From JAGOSP01 sp964428075 (GTDB lineage Bacteria > Patescibacteriota > Minisyncoccia > Moranbacterales > UBA1568): a DNA stretch of 39,886 nucleotides. This document shows, piece after piece, positions 15,186 to 24,265 of the stretch (its first letter is position 1; every line of letters begins with the position of its first letter). Made by a program: the position numbers and the translations under genes. The DNA is taken from positions 1 through 39,886 of the forward strand of contig CAYRWQ010000005.1 in assembly GCA_964428075.1 (NCBI GenBank). Direction: 5' to 3'. Under the pieces are notes generated by a model. It worked only from the letters and a program-made list of their open reading frames with translations. It had not been told where the DNA came from and searched no databases.

Positions 15186-16264
15186 GAGTGACGATTTTTA
15201 TTTATTTTCTCGATTGTTGTGACAAAAAGCTTGACGATGCGATCCCAGTGGAAAGTACTTTCGACAAAGAGGGCCGCATGATCACCGAAGATACGTCGTT
15301 CGGTGTCATTTTCAGCAAGCTCATTGATAATGCGGATGAAGCTGTCAGCCTGTTCCGATTTGACCAGAAAACCGTTTTTTCCAGGTATGATCGCATCACG
15401 GAGACCCTCAAGATCTGAGGCAACCACCGGGAGCCCGGCCGCACCAGCTTCAATGGCAGCGATACAGAATCCCTCCATATCTCCGGGGACACGAATATTT
15501 GGTTGGATAAAAATATCGGATGAGTTGATAAGTGTCAGGAGGTCGGCATCTGAGACGCGTCCCAACAGAATCACGCGTTCTTCGAGATGGGCGGCTACCT
15601 TGGCTTCGTGTATGGTGAGTTCTTCTGGTCCGGTTCCGGCAACAGCATAGAGAATATTACCGTTGAGGTGGGGTAAGACGTTCGTGATAAACCAGGCAAC
15701 CCCTTTTCGCTTCGCCAAGCGCCCGATGGTCAGTAATACAATCTTGCCCTCGAGTGAGCGACCGAGCAGTGTTTCGAGTCGATCGCGGTCACGAGTTCCG
15801 GCGAAGTGAGTCGCATCGATACCGTTTGGGACGACGAAGCACTTATGTGAGGAGAGACCGTGCTGTATGGCCTGAGACTTGGTGTGAGTACTCACGCAAA
15901 GATAGCCATCGAGGCGTCGCAAAAAACCGTGTATCCAGAAACGTTGGTATAGTGGGAGGGGATAGGTAATATCCAGGCCATGTAGAACGGATATGACCGT
16001 TTTGTGAGGAAAAAGAAACTTGATGAAAGCGCCGACGATGGCCAGTACACCGTCGCCAAGAAGGAGCACGTCTGAGCGAAACATGAGAACACTGGCTTGT
16101 ATGCACACGAAGGGGAGGAACCAGGGTAGAGCCGATTTTCCGGAACGATTGGCGATGAGGCGCGTTTCGGTGAGTTGAGGGAGCCATTTGGCAAGGGCAG
16201 CATTCTGGTTTTCGATACCGCCGGTAATAGGTGGGAAAGCGCGGGAGATAAAGAGGATTCTCAT
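15182..16264 (-). CDS. Glycosyltransferase family 4
   Basis: The protein has 360 aa with two Rossmann halves (GT-B fold). The N-terminus has the usual glycine-rich acceptor-side loop FPPITGGIENQ. Later come the PNGID motif near 147, the nucleotide-sugar region TIGRLAKRKG (about 188), and the family's E-x7-E element in DMEGFCIAAIEAG. It would transfer a sugar from UDP- or GDP-sugar to a lipid-linked or polysaccharide acceptor at the inner membrane face. It overlaps the next gene by 4 bases and lies 61 bases after the GT2 gene, in one glycan operon. The exact substrate cannot be read from the sequence. Confidence 0.9.
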   Translation of the reverse strand: MRILFISRAFPPITGGIENQNAALAKWLPQLTETRLIANRSGKSALPWFLPFVCIQASVLMFRSDVLLLGDGVLAIVGAFIKFLFPHKTVISVLHGLDITYPLPLYQRFWIHGFLRRLDGYLCVSTHTKSQAIQHGLSSHKCFVVPNGIDATHFAGTRDRDRLETLLGRSLEGKIVLLTIGRLAKRKGVAWFITNVLPHLNGNILYAVAGTGPEELTIHEAKVAAHLEERVILLGRVSDADLLTLINSSDIFIQPNIRVPGDMEGFCIAAIEAGAAGLPVVASDLEGLRDAIIPGKNGFLVKSEQADSFIRIINELAENDTERRIFGDHAALFVESTFHWDRIVKLFVTTIEKINKNRHS

Positions 16265-16325
16265 AGAGTGATGTAAGGGATTCTTTCTCAGTGTGTTACG
16301 TGTGGTGGATCACGGAGCGTCGTTT

Positions 16326-17276
16326 TTATTTTCGGTACTTTTCTTTTCTGAAGAGATAGAATAGATCTTCCGTGAGGCGTCGATGAGTTTTAATCATATC
16401 GGCCATGAGTGCGAAGACGAGAAATTGGAGTCCAATCACAAAGGTCGCGAGCGATGAGAGGAGATAATTTCGGTAGGGAGTGATCTTGAAATCTTGAAAA
16501 TAATTGAAGAGAAAAACCAGGAAGAGGCCGATTGAAATACAAATGAGTATGATTCCAGGGATACCGAAGAATTTGAGTGGGCGTACATCGCGCACTGCCT
16601 TGAGAATAATGCGAGCACTATTGTTGACGAAACTGTATACGCTCTTCACGATTTTCGATTGGCGGTTAGCGAAGTACGTGACTTGTACTGGTACCCATAA
16701 GACCCGGAGATTCTTGCCGATGGCATCGATGATGGTTTCCTGAGTATAGGTGAAGCCAGTCGGATTATTGAGACGCAGGAGTGTTTCTCGGCTGTGCGCC
16801 CGAAACCCACAGGTCAGGTCGTTCGTTTTGATGTTCAGGAAAGAACCAACGAGTGATGCACCCAGGCGATTGAAAAAATCCTTGACCCAGGGAATATTAG
16901 CGGCAGTGAGGTGTGAAAAACGATCCCCGATCACCATGTCAGCTTGATAGGTGATAATAGGTTGAATGAGCTTGGTTATTTCTTTCGGATCGAATTGACC
17001 GTCTGCATCGATATTCACCATGATATCGGCACCTTCTTTAAGCGCGTTTTCACTAGCGGTAGCGAACATGACTCCCAACCGTCGATTGATACCATGCAGG
17101 AGAACAAAGTCGGCCCCGGCCTCTTTGGCTACGGCTACGGTGCGATCAGAGGAACCATCATCGACCACTTGGATGAGTACTGTGTCGATACCGTCAAAAT
17201 GACGAGGAATATGCTGTATGGTTTCTCCGATCTTCTCTTCTTCATTATAAGCGGGGATATTGACGATGAGTTTCAT
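16326..17276 (-). CDS. Glycosyltransferase family 2, dolichyl-phosphate-sugar synthase type
   Basis: The protein has 316 aa. The GT-A domain has IPAYNEEEKIG (7-17), VVDDGSSD (37-44) and the metal-binding NIDADGQF with D90 and D92. Two C-terminal membrane segments (about 236-260 and 270-295) are of the kind found in polyprenyl-phosphate sugar synthases such as DPM1/GtrB-like enzymes. It would load a sugar on undecaprenyl phosphate, the donor a GT-C enzyme needs. The GT-C-like protein two genes downstream (13272) fits that need. A promoter lies about 25 bases upstream, so this begins the GT2-GT4-GT-C run. Confidence 0.9.
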   Translation of the reverse strand: MKLIVNIPAYNEEEKIGETIQHIPRHFDGIDTVLIQVVDDGSSDRTVAVAKEAGADFVLLHGINRRLGVMFATASENALKEGADIMVNIDADGQFDPKEITKLIQPIITYQADMVIGDRFSHLTAANIPWVKDFFNRLGASLVGSFLNIKTNDLTCGFRAHSRETLLRLNNPTGFTYTQETIIDAIGKNLRVLWVPVQVTYFANRQSKIVKSVYSFVNNSARIILKAVRDVRPLKFFGIPGIILICISIGLFLVFLFNYFQDFKITPYRNYLLSSLATFVIGLQFLVFALMADMIKTHRRLTEDLFYLFRKEKYRK

Positions 17277-17307
17277 AATGTGGAATTCAGAGGATTAGGA
17301 TATCTCC

Positions 17308-17313
17308 ATTGTA
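17308..17313 (-). promoter_or_regulatory. Extended -10 promoter of the GT2 operon
   Basis: TACAAT on the minus strand preceded by TGC, about 32 bases before the ATG at 17276. No clear -35. Confidence 0.45.
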
Positions 17314-17327
17314 GCATGTGATATGGC

Positions 17328-17621
17328 TTATTCGGTTCTGTCAGATTGCGGACTTGCGGGAGAAGACGCATCCGGTTGGGCCGTTTTTTGGATCAGGAGG
17401 CGTGGATTTATATCGGCGCATTCCCAATTGCAGGTTTCCTTCATGCCATCGATACCGGTACGGATGAGGCTCTGCCGGCACTCCGCTAATCGTGTTTCAC
17501 ACGCTTCTTTTTGAGTGTCAAAGTAGTGCCAATTGATGCTGTAACCAGCATATTTCATGATGAAATATGCGATGGCCGCGATATGAAGGAGCCAGAGGAG
17601 GTGTTTAATCAGTGAGAACAT
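17328..17621 (-). CDS. Small membrane protein with four cysteines, unknown
   Basis: The protein is 97 aa from the ATG at 17621. One membrane segment lies at about 5-25, followed by an outer or periplasmic region with paired cysteines (EACETRLAEC, then ETCNWEC) spaced as in a small disulfide-stabilised helical hairpin, and a Pro/Ser-rich acidic tail. It lies between the nucleotide-sugar dehydrogenase and the GT2 gene on the same strand. The longer frame upstream runs into the dehydrogenase gene and is not used. No good ribosome binding site is visible. Its role is unknown. Confidence 0.65.
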   Translation of the reverse strand: MFSLIKHLLWLLHIAAIAYFIMKYAGYSINWHYFDTQKEACETRLAECRQSLIRTGIDGMKETCNWECADINPRLLIQKTAQPDASSPASPQSDRTE

Positions 17622-17673
17622 GTGAGCAGTTTGAACACTTAGATCAGGCTGAGTCAGTCGGGGGCATACAATA

Positions 17674-18948
17674 TTATCGTCCGATCCCGGCGTAGCGGAT
17701 TCTCGCTTTCCGAAATGCTGATTTGTCGAGACAGTTCTTTCCATCGACCAGTGCCCGGATATGGTGTCGTTTGAGTAGTGCGGGCGTGAGCTGTTCCTTG
17801 AAAACGAGGTGATCGGTAGCGAGGATAAGCGCATCGGCTTTTTTTAGAAAACCAGCGAGAGATTTTTCGGTGGAGAGTTTGGGAAGATGCGGGTCGTAGG
17901 TAATCACTTTGGCCTTGTGGCGCGTGAGTTCTTTGATGATACGTAAGGCGGGAGACTCGCGTACATCGTCGATGTTTGCTTTGTAGGCGAGGCCGAGAAC
18001 ACCGACAGTTGTGCCATTCAAAGGAAGACGCGCCTCATTTAAGAGATCTTGGAGTCGTTCCACCGAATAGCTTGGCATGGCGTTATTGATTTCTCTGGCA
18101 ATTTTGAGGAATCGATGATCGAATCCGGAACGTTTGGCTCGCTCGATCAGATAGTACGGATCAACGGGAATACAGTGGCCACCGACTCCGCAAGATGGAT
18201 AGTGAGGCATAAACGCAAATGGCTTGGTGGCCGCGCCTTGGATGACATCTCGGACATCAATGTCGAGCACATCAAAAGAGCGAGCCAGCTCATTGACAAA
18301 AGCGATATTGATATCACGAAATGAATTTTCAACGATTTTGACAGCCTCTGCTTCTCGGATAGATTTCATGGGGCGAATTTCACCATCGACGATCGATCGG
18401 TAAAACTCGAGGGCGAGTTTGAGACCGCGAGCCTCGAAAGCCCCGACGACACGCGGGATATTGGTGACATTCCATACGGGGTCACCTGGATTGATACGTT
18501 CAGGGCAATGGGCGAGGTAACAGTTCTTGCCGATCGAGTGCCCGTGCTTCTCAAATATTGGACGAACGATCTCTTCAGAAACACCGGGATTGACAGTAGA
18601 CTCGAGAATAACCAGAGCGCCTGGTTTCAGATATGTCGCGGAAAGGGTAGCGGCGGAAATGACAGGACCAAGATCGGGGATGTACAGGGTATCGACTGGT
18701 GTCGGGACGCATATGAGGATAATACTGGCTTGACGTAAACGTTTTGGATCGGACGTGGCTTCAAAAGGGAAGCGCGGGAGCATGGTCTCGAGATACGCGT
18801 CTTCGATTGGGCTTTTGTGTTGATTGAGGAGGGCTATTTTTTCTGGTTGTGTATCAAAGCCGATAACAGTATACCCGCGTTCAACCGCCCGAACAGCTAA
18901 GGGTAATCCGACATAACCAAGGCCGATAACAGCCACTGTTTTTTGCAT
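17674..18948 (-). CDS. UDP-sugar 6-dehydrogenase (UDP-ManNAc/GlcNAc dehydrogenase type)
   Basis: The protein is 424 aa from the ATG at 18948. It oxidises the C6 of a UDP-sugar twice with NAD to give a uronic acid for surface polysaccharide. Marks are the NAD-binding GLGYVGLP (9-16), the hinge block EAVKIVENSFRDINIAFVNE (201-220) with the Lys and Asn used in catalysis, and the thioester cysteine C259 in GVGGHCIPVDP. The third domain contains GLAYKANIDDVRESPA. The HCIPVDPYY form resembles WecC/TviB-type enzymes acting on N-acetyl sugars more than UDP-glucose dehydrogenase, but the substrate is not settled. An in-frame ATG 63 bases upstream adds an unrelated extension and is rejected. Confidence 0.9.
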   Translation of the reverse strand: MQKTVAVIGLGYVGLPLAVRAVERGYTVIGFDTQPEKIALLNQHKSPIEDAYLETMLPRFPFEATSDPKRLRQASIILICVPTPVDTLYIPDLGPVISAATLSATYLKPGALVILESTVNPGVSEEIVRPIFEKHGHSIGKNCYLAHCPERINPGDPVWNVTNIPRVVGAFEARGLKLALEFYRSIVDGEIRPMKSIREAEAVKIVENSFRDINIAFVNELARSFDVLDIDVRDVIQGAATKPFAFMPHYPSCGVGGHCIPVDPYYLIERAKRSGFDHRFLKIAREINNAMPSYSVERLQDLLNEARLPLNGTTVGVLGLAYKANIDDVRESPALRIIKELTRHKAKVITYDPHLPKLSTEKSLAGFLKKADALILATDHLVFKEQLTPALLKRHHIRALVDGKNCLDKSAFRKARIRYAGIGR

Positions 18949-19031
18949 AGCTATTTCTGAGGTGGATGGGTTATACTGTGTATAGTAGACTGGGGTCGGT
19001 GTGTCTGGCAAGCAGTCTTTGAGGTTGATAA

Positions 19032-19649
19032 GTGAACTTGTACGTTATGTTGTTAACTCCGAAAATCGAAAAGGCGATTGTCAGATCTGCCGAACTCCAC
19101 CGACATCAAAAGCGTAAGGCTGGCGGTGCTCCTTATATTGTACATCCGTTTGCGGTTGCTTTCCTTCTGGCACATTATTCTGATGATGAGGATGTGATTT
19201 GTGCCGGATTACTTCACGATATTCTTGAAGATGTCCCGAGTTATGGGGCGGAGCGGATGCAGGAGGAATTCGGTGAACGTGTCTATCGTATTGTGAAAGA
19301 AGTAACCGAAGACCGTGAGCATGAGGGAGCAATCCAGTTTTTTCCGTACAGTCAAAATCTACACCGGAAGGATTGGAAGGCCCGAAAAGAAGGTTACTTG
19401 GAACGACTTCAGGATGATTCCTTGGAAGGACTTCTGATTGCGGCGGCGGATAAGATTCATAATTTACGCTCGCTTGTGGATAGCTATTTGGAGCAGGGGG
19501 ATGGTGTATGGAAAAGCTTCCCTGCGGGCAAGGAAGAGACATTTTGGTTTTATAGTTCCGTTTTGGCTATCTTGAAACGTCGATTGACGCATCCACTTGT
19601 TGGTGAATTTGAAGAAACTCTTGAGGAGGCACGGCAGCAGATTCGCTAA
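19032..19649 (+). CDS. Stand-alone HD-domain hydrolase (SpoT/MESH1-like)
   Basis: The protein has 205 aa. The HD metal site is complete: H38 in YIVHPFAVA, H62-D63 in LLHDILED and D140 in ADKIHNL. This pattern matches the hydrolase half of RelA/SpoT and the single-domain MESH1 enzymes, which remove pyrophosphate from (p)ppGpp. No synthetase, TGS or ACT domain is attached. The GTG start is supported by a GAGG seven bases upstream, although the ATG at 19047 is an alternative. The gene diverges from the dehydrogenase and is followed 24 bases later by trmD. Hydrolysis of ppGpp is likely but not proven. Other nucleotides are possible. Confidence 0.85.
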   Translation: MNLYVMLLTPKIEKAIVRSAELHRHQKRKAGGAPYIVHPFAVAFLLAHYSDDEDVICAGLLHDILEDVPSYGAERMQEEFGERVYRIVKEVTEDREHEGAIQFFPYSQNLHRKDWKARKEGYLERLQDDSLEGLLIAAADKIHNLRSLVDSYLEQGDGVWKSFPAGKEETFWFYSSVLAILKRRLTHPLVGEFEETLEEARQQIR

Positions 19650-19673
19650 TTCGGTAGTAAATAATGACAATGT

Positions 19674-20399
19674 ATGCGTTTTGATATCCTTTCTCTATTT
19701 CCGGAGAGTTTTACTTCGTATGTAGGGGTCTCTATCGTGAAACGAGCCTTGGAAGCACAGCGTGTTGAAATCGTCACACATCAACTGCGTGATTTTACTC
19801 ATGATCGGCACAAGACTGTTGATGACACCCCGTATGGCGGTGGGGCGGGTATGGTGATGAAGGTAGAACCATTTCACGAGGCTCTCGCCGCTTTGCGTAT
19901 GGGAGACGTGGACACCGTGAGGCCGGATCGCACACGGACGATTCTGTTTTCAGCCAAAGGGAAACGGTTTACTCAAGCCGATGCCAGGCGTCTTGTGACT
20001 CAGTATGAGCGATTGATTCTGTTGTGTGGGCGATATGAAGGAGTGGATGAACGGGTGGCAGAACATCTGATTGATGAAGAGATTTCTATTGGGGATTTCG
20101 TATTGACAGGAGGAGAGCTCCCGGCTCTGATTGTGATTGATTCTGTTGTACGTCTTTTACCGGGTGTACTCGGAAATGATGAGAGCACTGTCATTGAATC
20201 GCATACCGAACCAGGAGTAGTCGAATATCCACAGTATACGAAACCGGAATGCTTTGGTGAATGGTGTGTACCAGAAGTATTACTTTCGGGAAATCATGCG
20301 GCTATACTCGCTTGGCGGCAGGAGCAGTCACGGAAAATGAGCAAAAAGCGAATCGGCGATGCCGCCTCCGAGGACATTTCGATACAGAATCACATATGA
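19674..20399 (+). CDS. trmD: tRNA (guanine37-N1)-methyltransferase
   Basis: The protein has 241 aa, the normal length for TrmD, which adds m1G at position 37 of tRNAs and prevents frameshifting. The start MRFDILSLFPE, the tRNA-binding DDTPYGGGAGMV (50-61), and the trefoil-knot SAM site LLCGRYEGVDERV with GDFVLTGGELP are all present. The catalytic region SVVRLLPGVLGN keeps the Arg (R160). The catalytic Asp (169 in E. coli) appears as Glu in my alignment by eye (E175 in IESHTEPG). The stop overlaps the ftsW start (ATGA), so the two are coupled. Confidence 0.93.
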   Translation: MRFDILSLFPESFTSYVGVSIVKRALEAQRVEIVTHQLRDFTHDRHKTVDDTPYGGGAGMVMKVEPFHEALAALRMGDVDTVRPDRTRTILFSAKGKRFTQADARRLVTQYERLILLCGRYEGVDERVAEHLIDEEISIGDFVLTGGELPALIVIDSVVRLLPGVLGNDESTVIESHTEPGVVEYPQYTKPECFGEWCVPEVLLSGNHAAILAWRQEQSRKMSKKRIGDAASEDISIQNHI

Positions 20400-21523
20400 C
20401 CGGTGAGCCTCGTGTCACATCTTCGTCTTTGGGTGATCGACCGCTTTTGTTGGCTATTTTTTCTTTGCTTGGTATTGGGCTTTTGACGATTGCAAGCGCC
20501 GGTGTGGCGTATGGCAAGGTCCGTTTTGGTGATGAGTACTTTTTCCTGAAGCAACAGACTGTTGGTTTTGCGGTGGGGCTCGTTTTACTCTTTGTTGTTT
20601 CACGTATCGATTATCATGTATTGCGCAAATTCGTTGTTCCCATCTTTTTTTTGGCTATCTTGTTACTGATTCTGGTGTTTTTACCAGGTGTTGGTACGAC
20701 GGTTTATGGAGCAGCTCGATGGATTGTCATTGGGCCATTTTCTTTTCAGCCATCCGAGGTCATGAAACTGGCCATTATCCTCTATCTTGCAGCCTGGCTT
20801 TCCGGTGGGCGACAGGAACGACACAATGCGGATTTTTTCGAGGGCTACATACCATTCATCGCTATTCTTTCATTGGTTGGATTTCTCATTATCAAGCAGC
20901 CGGATACAGGGACCCTCGGTTTGATTTTTTGTATAGCACTGATTATTTTTTTCGTTTCTGGAGCAAAGATCGCGCATATTCTCTTTACCTTATTGGGTGG
21001 TATCGGCGTATTGGCGTTTTTGATTCAAATTGCACCGTATCGCATGGAGCGTTTTCTGGTGTTTCTCAACCCGGATCATGATTCACTTGGATCAGGATAT
21101 CAGTTAAAACAAGCACTCATGGCGTTTGGCTCGGGAGGATGGTGGGGTGTCGGATTCGGAGAAGGTCGGCAGAAGTTCAACTATTTACCTGAACCGGTGA
21201 CGGACTCTGTCTTCGCGGTCATTGGCGAAGAGGTAGGGTTCATTGGAGAGGCTGTTATCGTATTTCTATTTCTTTTTGTCGCATGGAGAGGATTGCACAT
21301 CGCAAGGTTAGCACCAGATGCTTTTGGTCGCTTGGTGGCCGTGGGTATCGTGGCGTGGATTTTTATCCAGGCAATGATCAATACTATGGCGATTTCTGGC
21401 TTGATTCCCTTGACGGGAATCCCTTTGCCATTCATCAGTTATGGTGGCACATCACTGGCAGTACTTATGACGGCCGTGGGTATCTTGTTGAACATTTCAA
21501 AGCAAGCTAGACTGAAAGGATAA
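20396..21523 (+). CDS. ftsW: Peptidoglycan polymerase FtsW (SEDS family)
   Basis: The protein is 375 aa from the ATG that overlaps the trmD stop. It has about ten membrane segments. SEDS marks are FQPSEVMKLA (117-126), KQPDTGT, the extracellular YLPEPVTD with the presumed catalytic Asp270, and GIPLPFISYGGTS near the end. YLPEP is usual for FtsW, while the other SEDS protein (1258) has FLPERHTDF. The position ahead of murG and murC also supports FtsW, the septal polymerase. An upstream in-frame start lies inside trmD and is rejected. Confidence 0.9.
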   Translation: MTGEPRVTSSSLGDRPLLLAIFSLLGIGLLTIASAGVAYGKVRFGDEYFFLKQQTVGFAVGLVLLFVVSRIDYHVLRKFVVPIFFLAILLLILVFLPGVGTTVYGAARWIVIGPFSFQPSEVMKLAIILYLAAWLSGGRQERHNADFFEGYIPFIAILSLVGFLIIKQPDTGTLGLIFCIALIIFFVSGAKIAHILFTLLGGIGVLAFLIQIAPYRMERFLVFLNPDHDSLGSGYQLKQALMAFGSGGWWGVGFGEGRQKFNYLPEPVTDSVFAVIGEEVGFIGEAVIVFLFLFVAWRGLHIARLAPDAFGRLVAVGIVAWIFIQAMINTMAISGLIPLTGIPLPFISYGGTSLAVLMTAVGILLNISKQARLKG

Positions 21524-21630
21524 GAGCATGTCTGTTTTGGTGTCAGATGTCTGGATTGGGAGAGGCTCGAGTGGTGAGTTGGTTTTTTACGCCGTGTGAG
21601 TCAATCTGAAATGAAGGTAAGAATTTTTTT

Positions 21631-22755
21631 ATGGTAAATCAACTTCCGCGCGTAGTGCTTACAGGTGGTATTTCTGGCGGACACACTTTTCCGTTGATTG
21701 CGGTTGCTCGCGTATTGCGTACTCGTTACCCGCAGGGTATCGAGATCCTGTATGTTGGCGCTCGGGGTGTACTTGAGAGCTCGTCTATGGGCGGCGAACA
21801 TATTCCAACCAAACCAGTACTTTTTGGGAAAATGCGTCGTTATTTTTCGCTCTTGAATTATCTCGACTTTTTTAAGTTACCTCTCGGTTTCATTCAGGCT
21901 CTGTGGCATCTGTTGGTGTTTATGCCAGATGTGGTTTTTTCGAAAGGGGGTGCTGCATCTGTGCCAGTGGTACTTGCGGCACGTTGTTATGGTATTCCGG
22001 TATTGATTCATGACTCTGATGCGGTGGCTGGCCGAGCCAATATCTTCTTAGGAAGGTTTGTACAGAAAATTGCCATCGCCTATCCGGGTGCGTCTATATT
22101 CTTTCCATCACAGAAAACAGTGTTGACAGGAAATCCGGTACGTGAGGAAATTATGTCTGGTTCACGTGTGGGTGGCCTGGAACGTTTTGGTCTTGATCCA
22201 AATAAAAAAACGGTTTTTGTAGTCGGAGGAAGTCAGGGAGCACAAGGACTCAACAAAGCGCTGCTCAAGGTACTTCCAATGGTTTTGACGAAAGGAGTGC
22301 AGGTTATTCATCAGACCGGAGTGAATCATCTAGATGGCATGGTCGCTCTTGCCACTGAGCTTGGTGTACCTATTGAGAATGGGCACTATCATCCTAAAGG
22401 TTTTTTGAGCGCACAAGAAATGGGGGATGCTCTCGCCGTAGCGGACATCGTGGTCTCTCGGGCTGGTGCCGGATCAATCGCTGAGCTTGCTGCTCATCGG
22501 AAGGCAGTGATTTTGGTACCGCTTCCGATGGCCGCAAATGATGAGCAACGACAGAATGCTTATGATATTGCAGCCACCGGAGGGGCTCTGGTTTTGGAAG
22601 AAGCGAATCTCGGCGAGCATCTTTTCTTGGAGAGCCTGGAGAGTCTCTTGAGGAATGACGCGGTGCGTGTTGAAATGGGTGAAAGTTTGAAGTCATTCTA
22701 TCATCCTGATGCAGCAGAGCGGATTGTGGATGGGTTGGTTGATTTGATGCCATAA
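21631..22755 (+). CDS. murG: Lipid II synthase MurG
   Basis: The protein has 374 aa. This GT28 enzyme adds GlcNAc from UDP-GlcNAc to lipid I at the inner membrane face. The N-terminal phosphate loop reads GGISGGHTFP, a variant of the usual GGTGGHVFP. FSKGGAASVPVVLAA, the second glycine loop GGSQGAQGLN, and the UDP-GlcNAc site SRAGAGSIAELAA are present. A binding site (AAGG) lies about 11 bases before the ATG. The gap to ftsW is 107 bases and holds nothing recognised. murC follows after 75 bases. Confidence 0.93.
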   Translation: MVNQLPRVVLTGGISGGHTFPLIAVARVLRTRYPQGIEILYVGARGVLESSSMGGEHIPTKPVLFGKMRRYFSLLNYLDFFKLPLGFIQALWHLLVFMPDVVFSKGGAASVPVVLAARCYGIPVLIHDSDAVAGRANIFLGRFVQKIAIAYPGASIFFPSQKTVLTGNPVREEIMSGSRVGGLERFGLDPNKKTVFVVGGSQGAQGLNKALLKVLPMVLTKGVQVIHQTGVNHLDGMVALATELGVPIENGHYHPKGFLSAQEMGDALAVADIVVSRAGAGSIAELAAHRKAVILVPLPMAANDEQRQNAYDIAATGGALVLEEANLGEHLFLESLESLLRNDAVRVEMGESLKSFYHPDAAERIVDGLVDLMP

Positions 22756-22830
22756 TATCAACATATCAAGCTGATATTTTGTCAGATAAGGAATGGAGTC
22801 GGTTGAATTTGGGTTATTGTTTTGTGTGCT

Positions 22831-24252
22831 ATGGAGAAATCTCGATTAATGACTGCACAGCGGGTTCACATGATCGGTGTCAAGGGTGCCGGTATGGCTG
22901 CGCTGGCGCAGATTTTGGTGAATCAAGGCAAACGGGTAACGGGATCAGATACCAGTGAAGTGTTTTTTACCGATAGCATCTTGAAACAGCTCGGGGTACA
23001 TGTGTCGGAAGGTTTTGCGCCGGAAAACATTCCGACGGATGCAGACATTATTTTGTATTCAACGTCATATACTCCGGATCGGAACATCGAATTACGGTCA
23101 ATTTTGGAGAGTGGACGTCCAGTGTTGAGTTACCCGGAAGCAGTTGGCGTGCTGACCCATGCATATTTGACATTGGCGGTTTCGGGAACGCATGGTAAAA
23201 CCACGACCAGCGCACTTTTAGCGCACGTGCTGGCACAGCTGGGCGAATCGCCGACAGCTCTCGTTGGGAGTCGTATTGCGGCGTGGCAGGGTGGGGCGTT
23301 GTTGGGGACGGGCCCGTATTTCGTACTTGAGGCAGATGAATACCAGAATAAACTGAAAGAATACCAGCCGTTCGCGGTCATTCTGACGAGTGCGGATTTT
23401 GATCATCCGGATTTCTTTTCCGATCAGCAGGCGTATGAGCAGGTTTTTACTGATTTTGTGAGCAGAATCCCGGCACATGGGATATTGGTGTCTTGTGGTG
23501 ATTTTGCTTCGGTGGCTCGTATTGTCAGGTCGGCACGTTGTCGTAAAGTTACATATGGGCGGGTAGACGGGGTGGACTACAGGGTAACTGACCCTATCGT
23601 GAATCACCCTTCTTTTCAAAAGAATGATCTTTTGCAACATTTTTCCGTGGTGCGGAATGGTGAGTCTTGGAGAGAATATTCACTTCAATTGGCTGGTATG
23701 CATAACGCGGAAAATGCCACGGCAGTAATAGCCTTGTGCGATATGCTCCATCAAGATATGTCTCGTGTCGCGATGGCTTTGGAGGGTTTCTCGGGTACTG
23801 AGAGGCGATTTGAATACATTGGGGAACAGCACGGTGCCTTGTTATACGATGATTACGCGCATCACCCCGAGGAAGTGAGGGTTACTTTACGGGCTTTTCG
23901 TGAATTGTTTCCTCATAAAACATTGACGATTGTTTTTCATCCGCATACTTTCACGCGCACGAAGGCACTGTTACATGAATTTGCACAGTGTTTTTCGGAG
24001 GCTGACCGTGTATATATCTTGGATATTTACGGTAGCGCGCGCGAGGAACAAGGCGGGGTAAGCTCACAGGATATTGTAGATCTTATGGAGCGCTTTTCGC
24101 CCGGAAAAAGCGAAGTGGTACATGAACGCCAAGCATTGATTGATATGCTGCGTGGGCAGATGGGAAAGGATGACGTCATTATTTCTATGGGTGCAGGTGA
24201 TGTTTGGCAAGTAAGTCACACTCTCGCGCGATTGGAAAATACTCGAGTATAA
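22831..24252 (+). CDS. murC: UDP-N-acetylmuramate--L-alanine ligase
   Basis: The protein is 473 aa from the ATG chosen here. It adds L-Ala to UDP-MurNAc with ATP in the cytoplasm. Order of marks: the N-terminal nucleotide fold VHMIGVKGAGMAALA, the ATP loop SGTHGKTTTSA, the DEYQN block, HNAENATAV, and DDYAHHPEEV near residue 345. These are standard for MurC rather than MurD/E/F. The start is not certain: ATG 22831 and ATG 22849 are both possible, and neither has a good binding site. murB follows almost directly. Confidence 0.93.
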   Translation: MEKSRLMTAQRVHMIGVKGAGMAALAQILVNQGKRVTGSDTSEVFFTDSILKQLGVHVSEGFAPENIPTDADIILYSTSYTPDRNIELRSILESGRPVLSYPEAVGVLTHAYLTLAVSGTHGKTTTSALLAHVLAQLGESPTALVGSRIAAWQGGALLGTGPYFVLEADEYQNKLKEYQPFAVILTSADFDHPDFFSDQQAYEQVFTDFVSRIPAHGILVSCGDFASVARIVRSARCRKVTYGRVDGVDYRVTDPIVNHPSFQKNDLLQHFSVVRNGESWREYSLQLAGMHNAENATAVIALCDMLHQDMSRVAMALEGFSGTERRFEYIGEQHGALLYDDYAHHPEEVRVTLRAFRELFPHKTLTIVFHPHTFTRTKALLHEFAQCFSEADRVYILDIYGSAREEQGGVSSQDIVDLMERFSPGKSEVVHERQALIDMLRGQMGKDDVIISMGAGDVWQVSHTLARLENTRV

Positions 24253-24265
24253 TTCAGTGAACTAT

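Noticed and set aside
22754..22778. AT-rich inverted repeat after murG as a terminator
   Set aside because: The stem is weak (AATATCA/TGATATT), there is no proper T-run, and the murG-murC spacing suggests readthrough.
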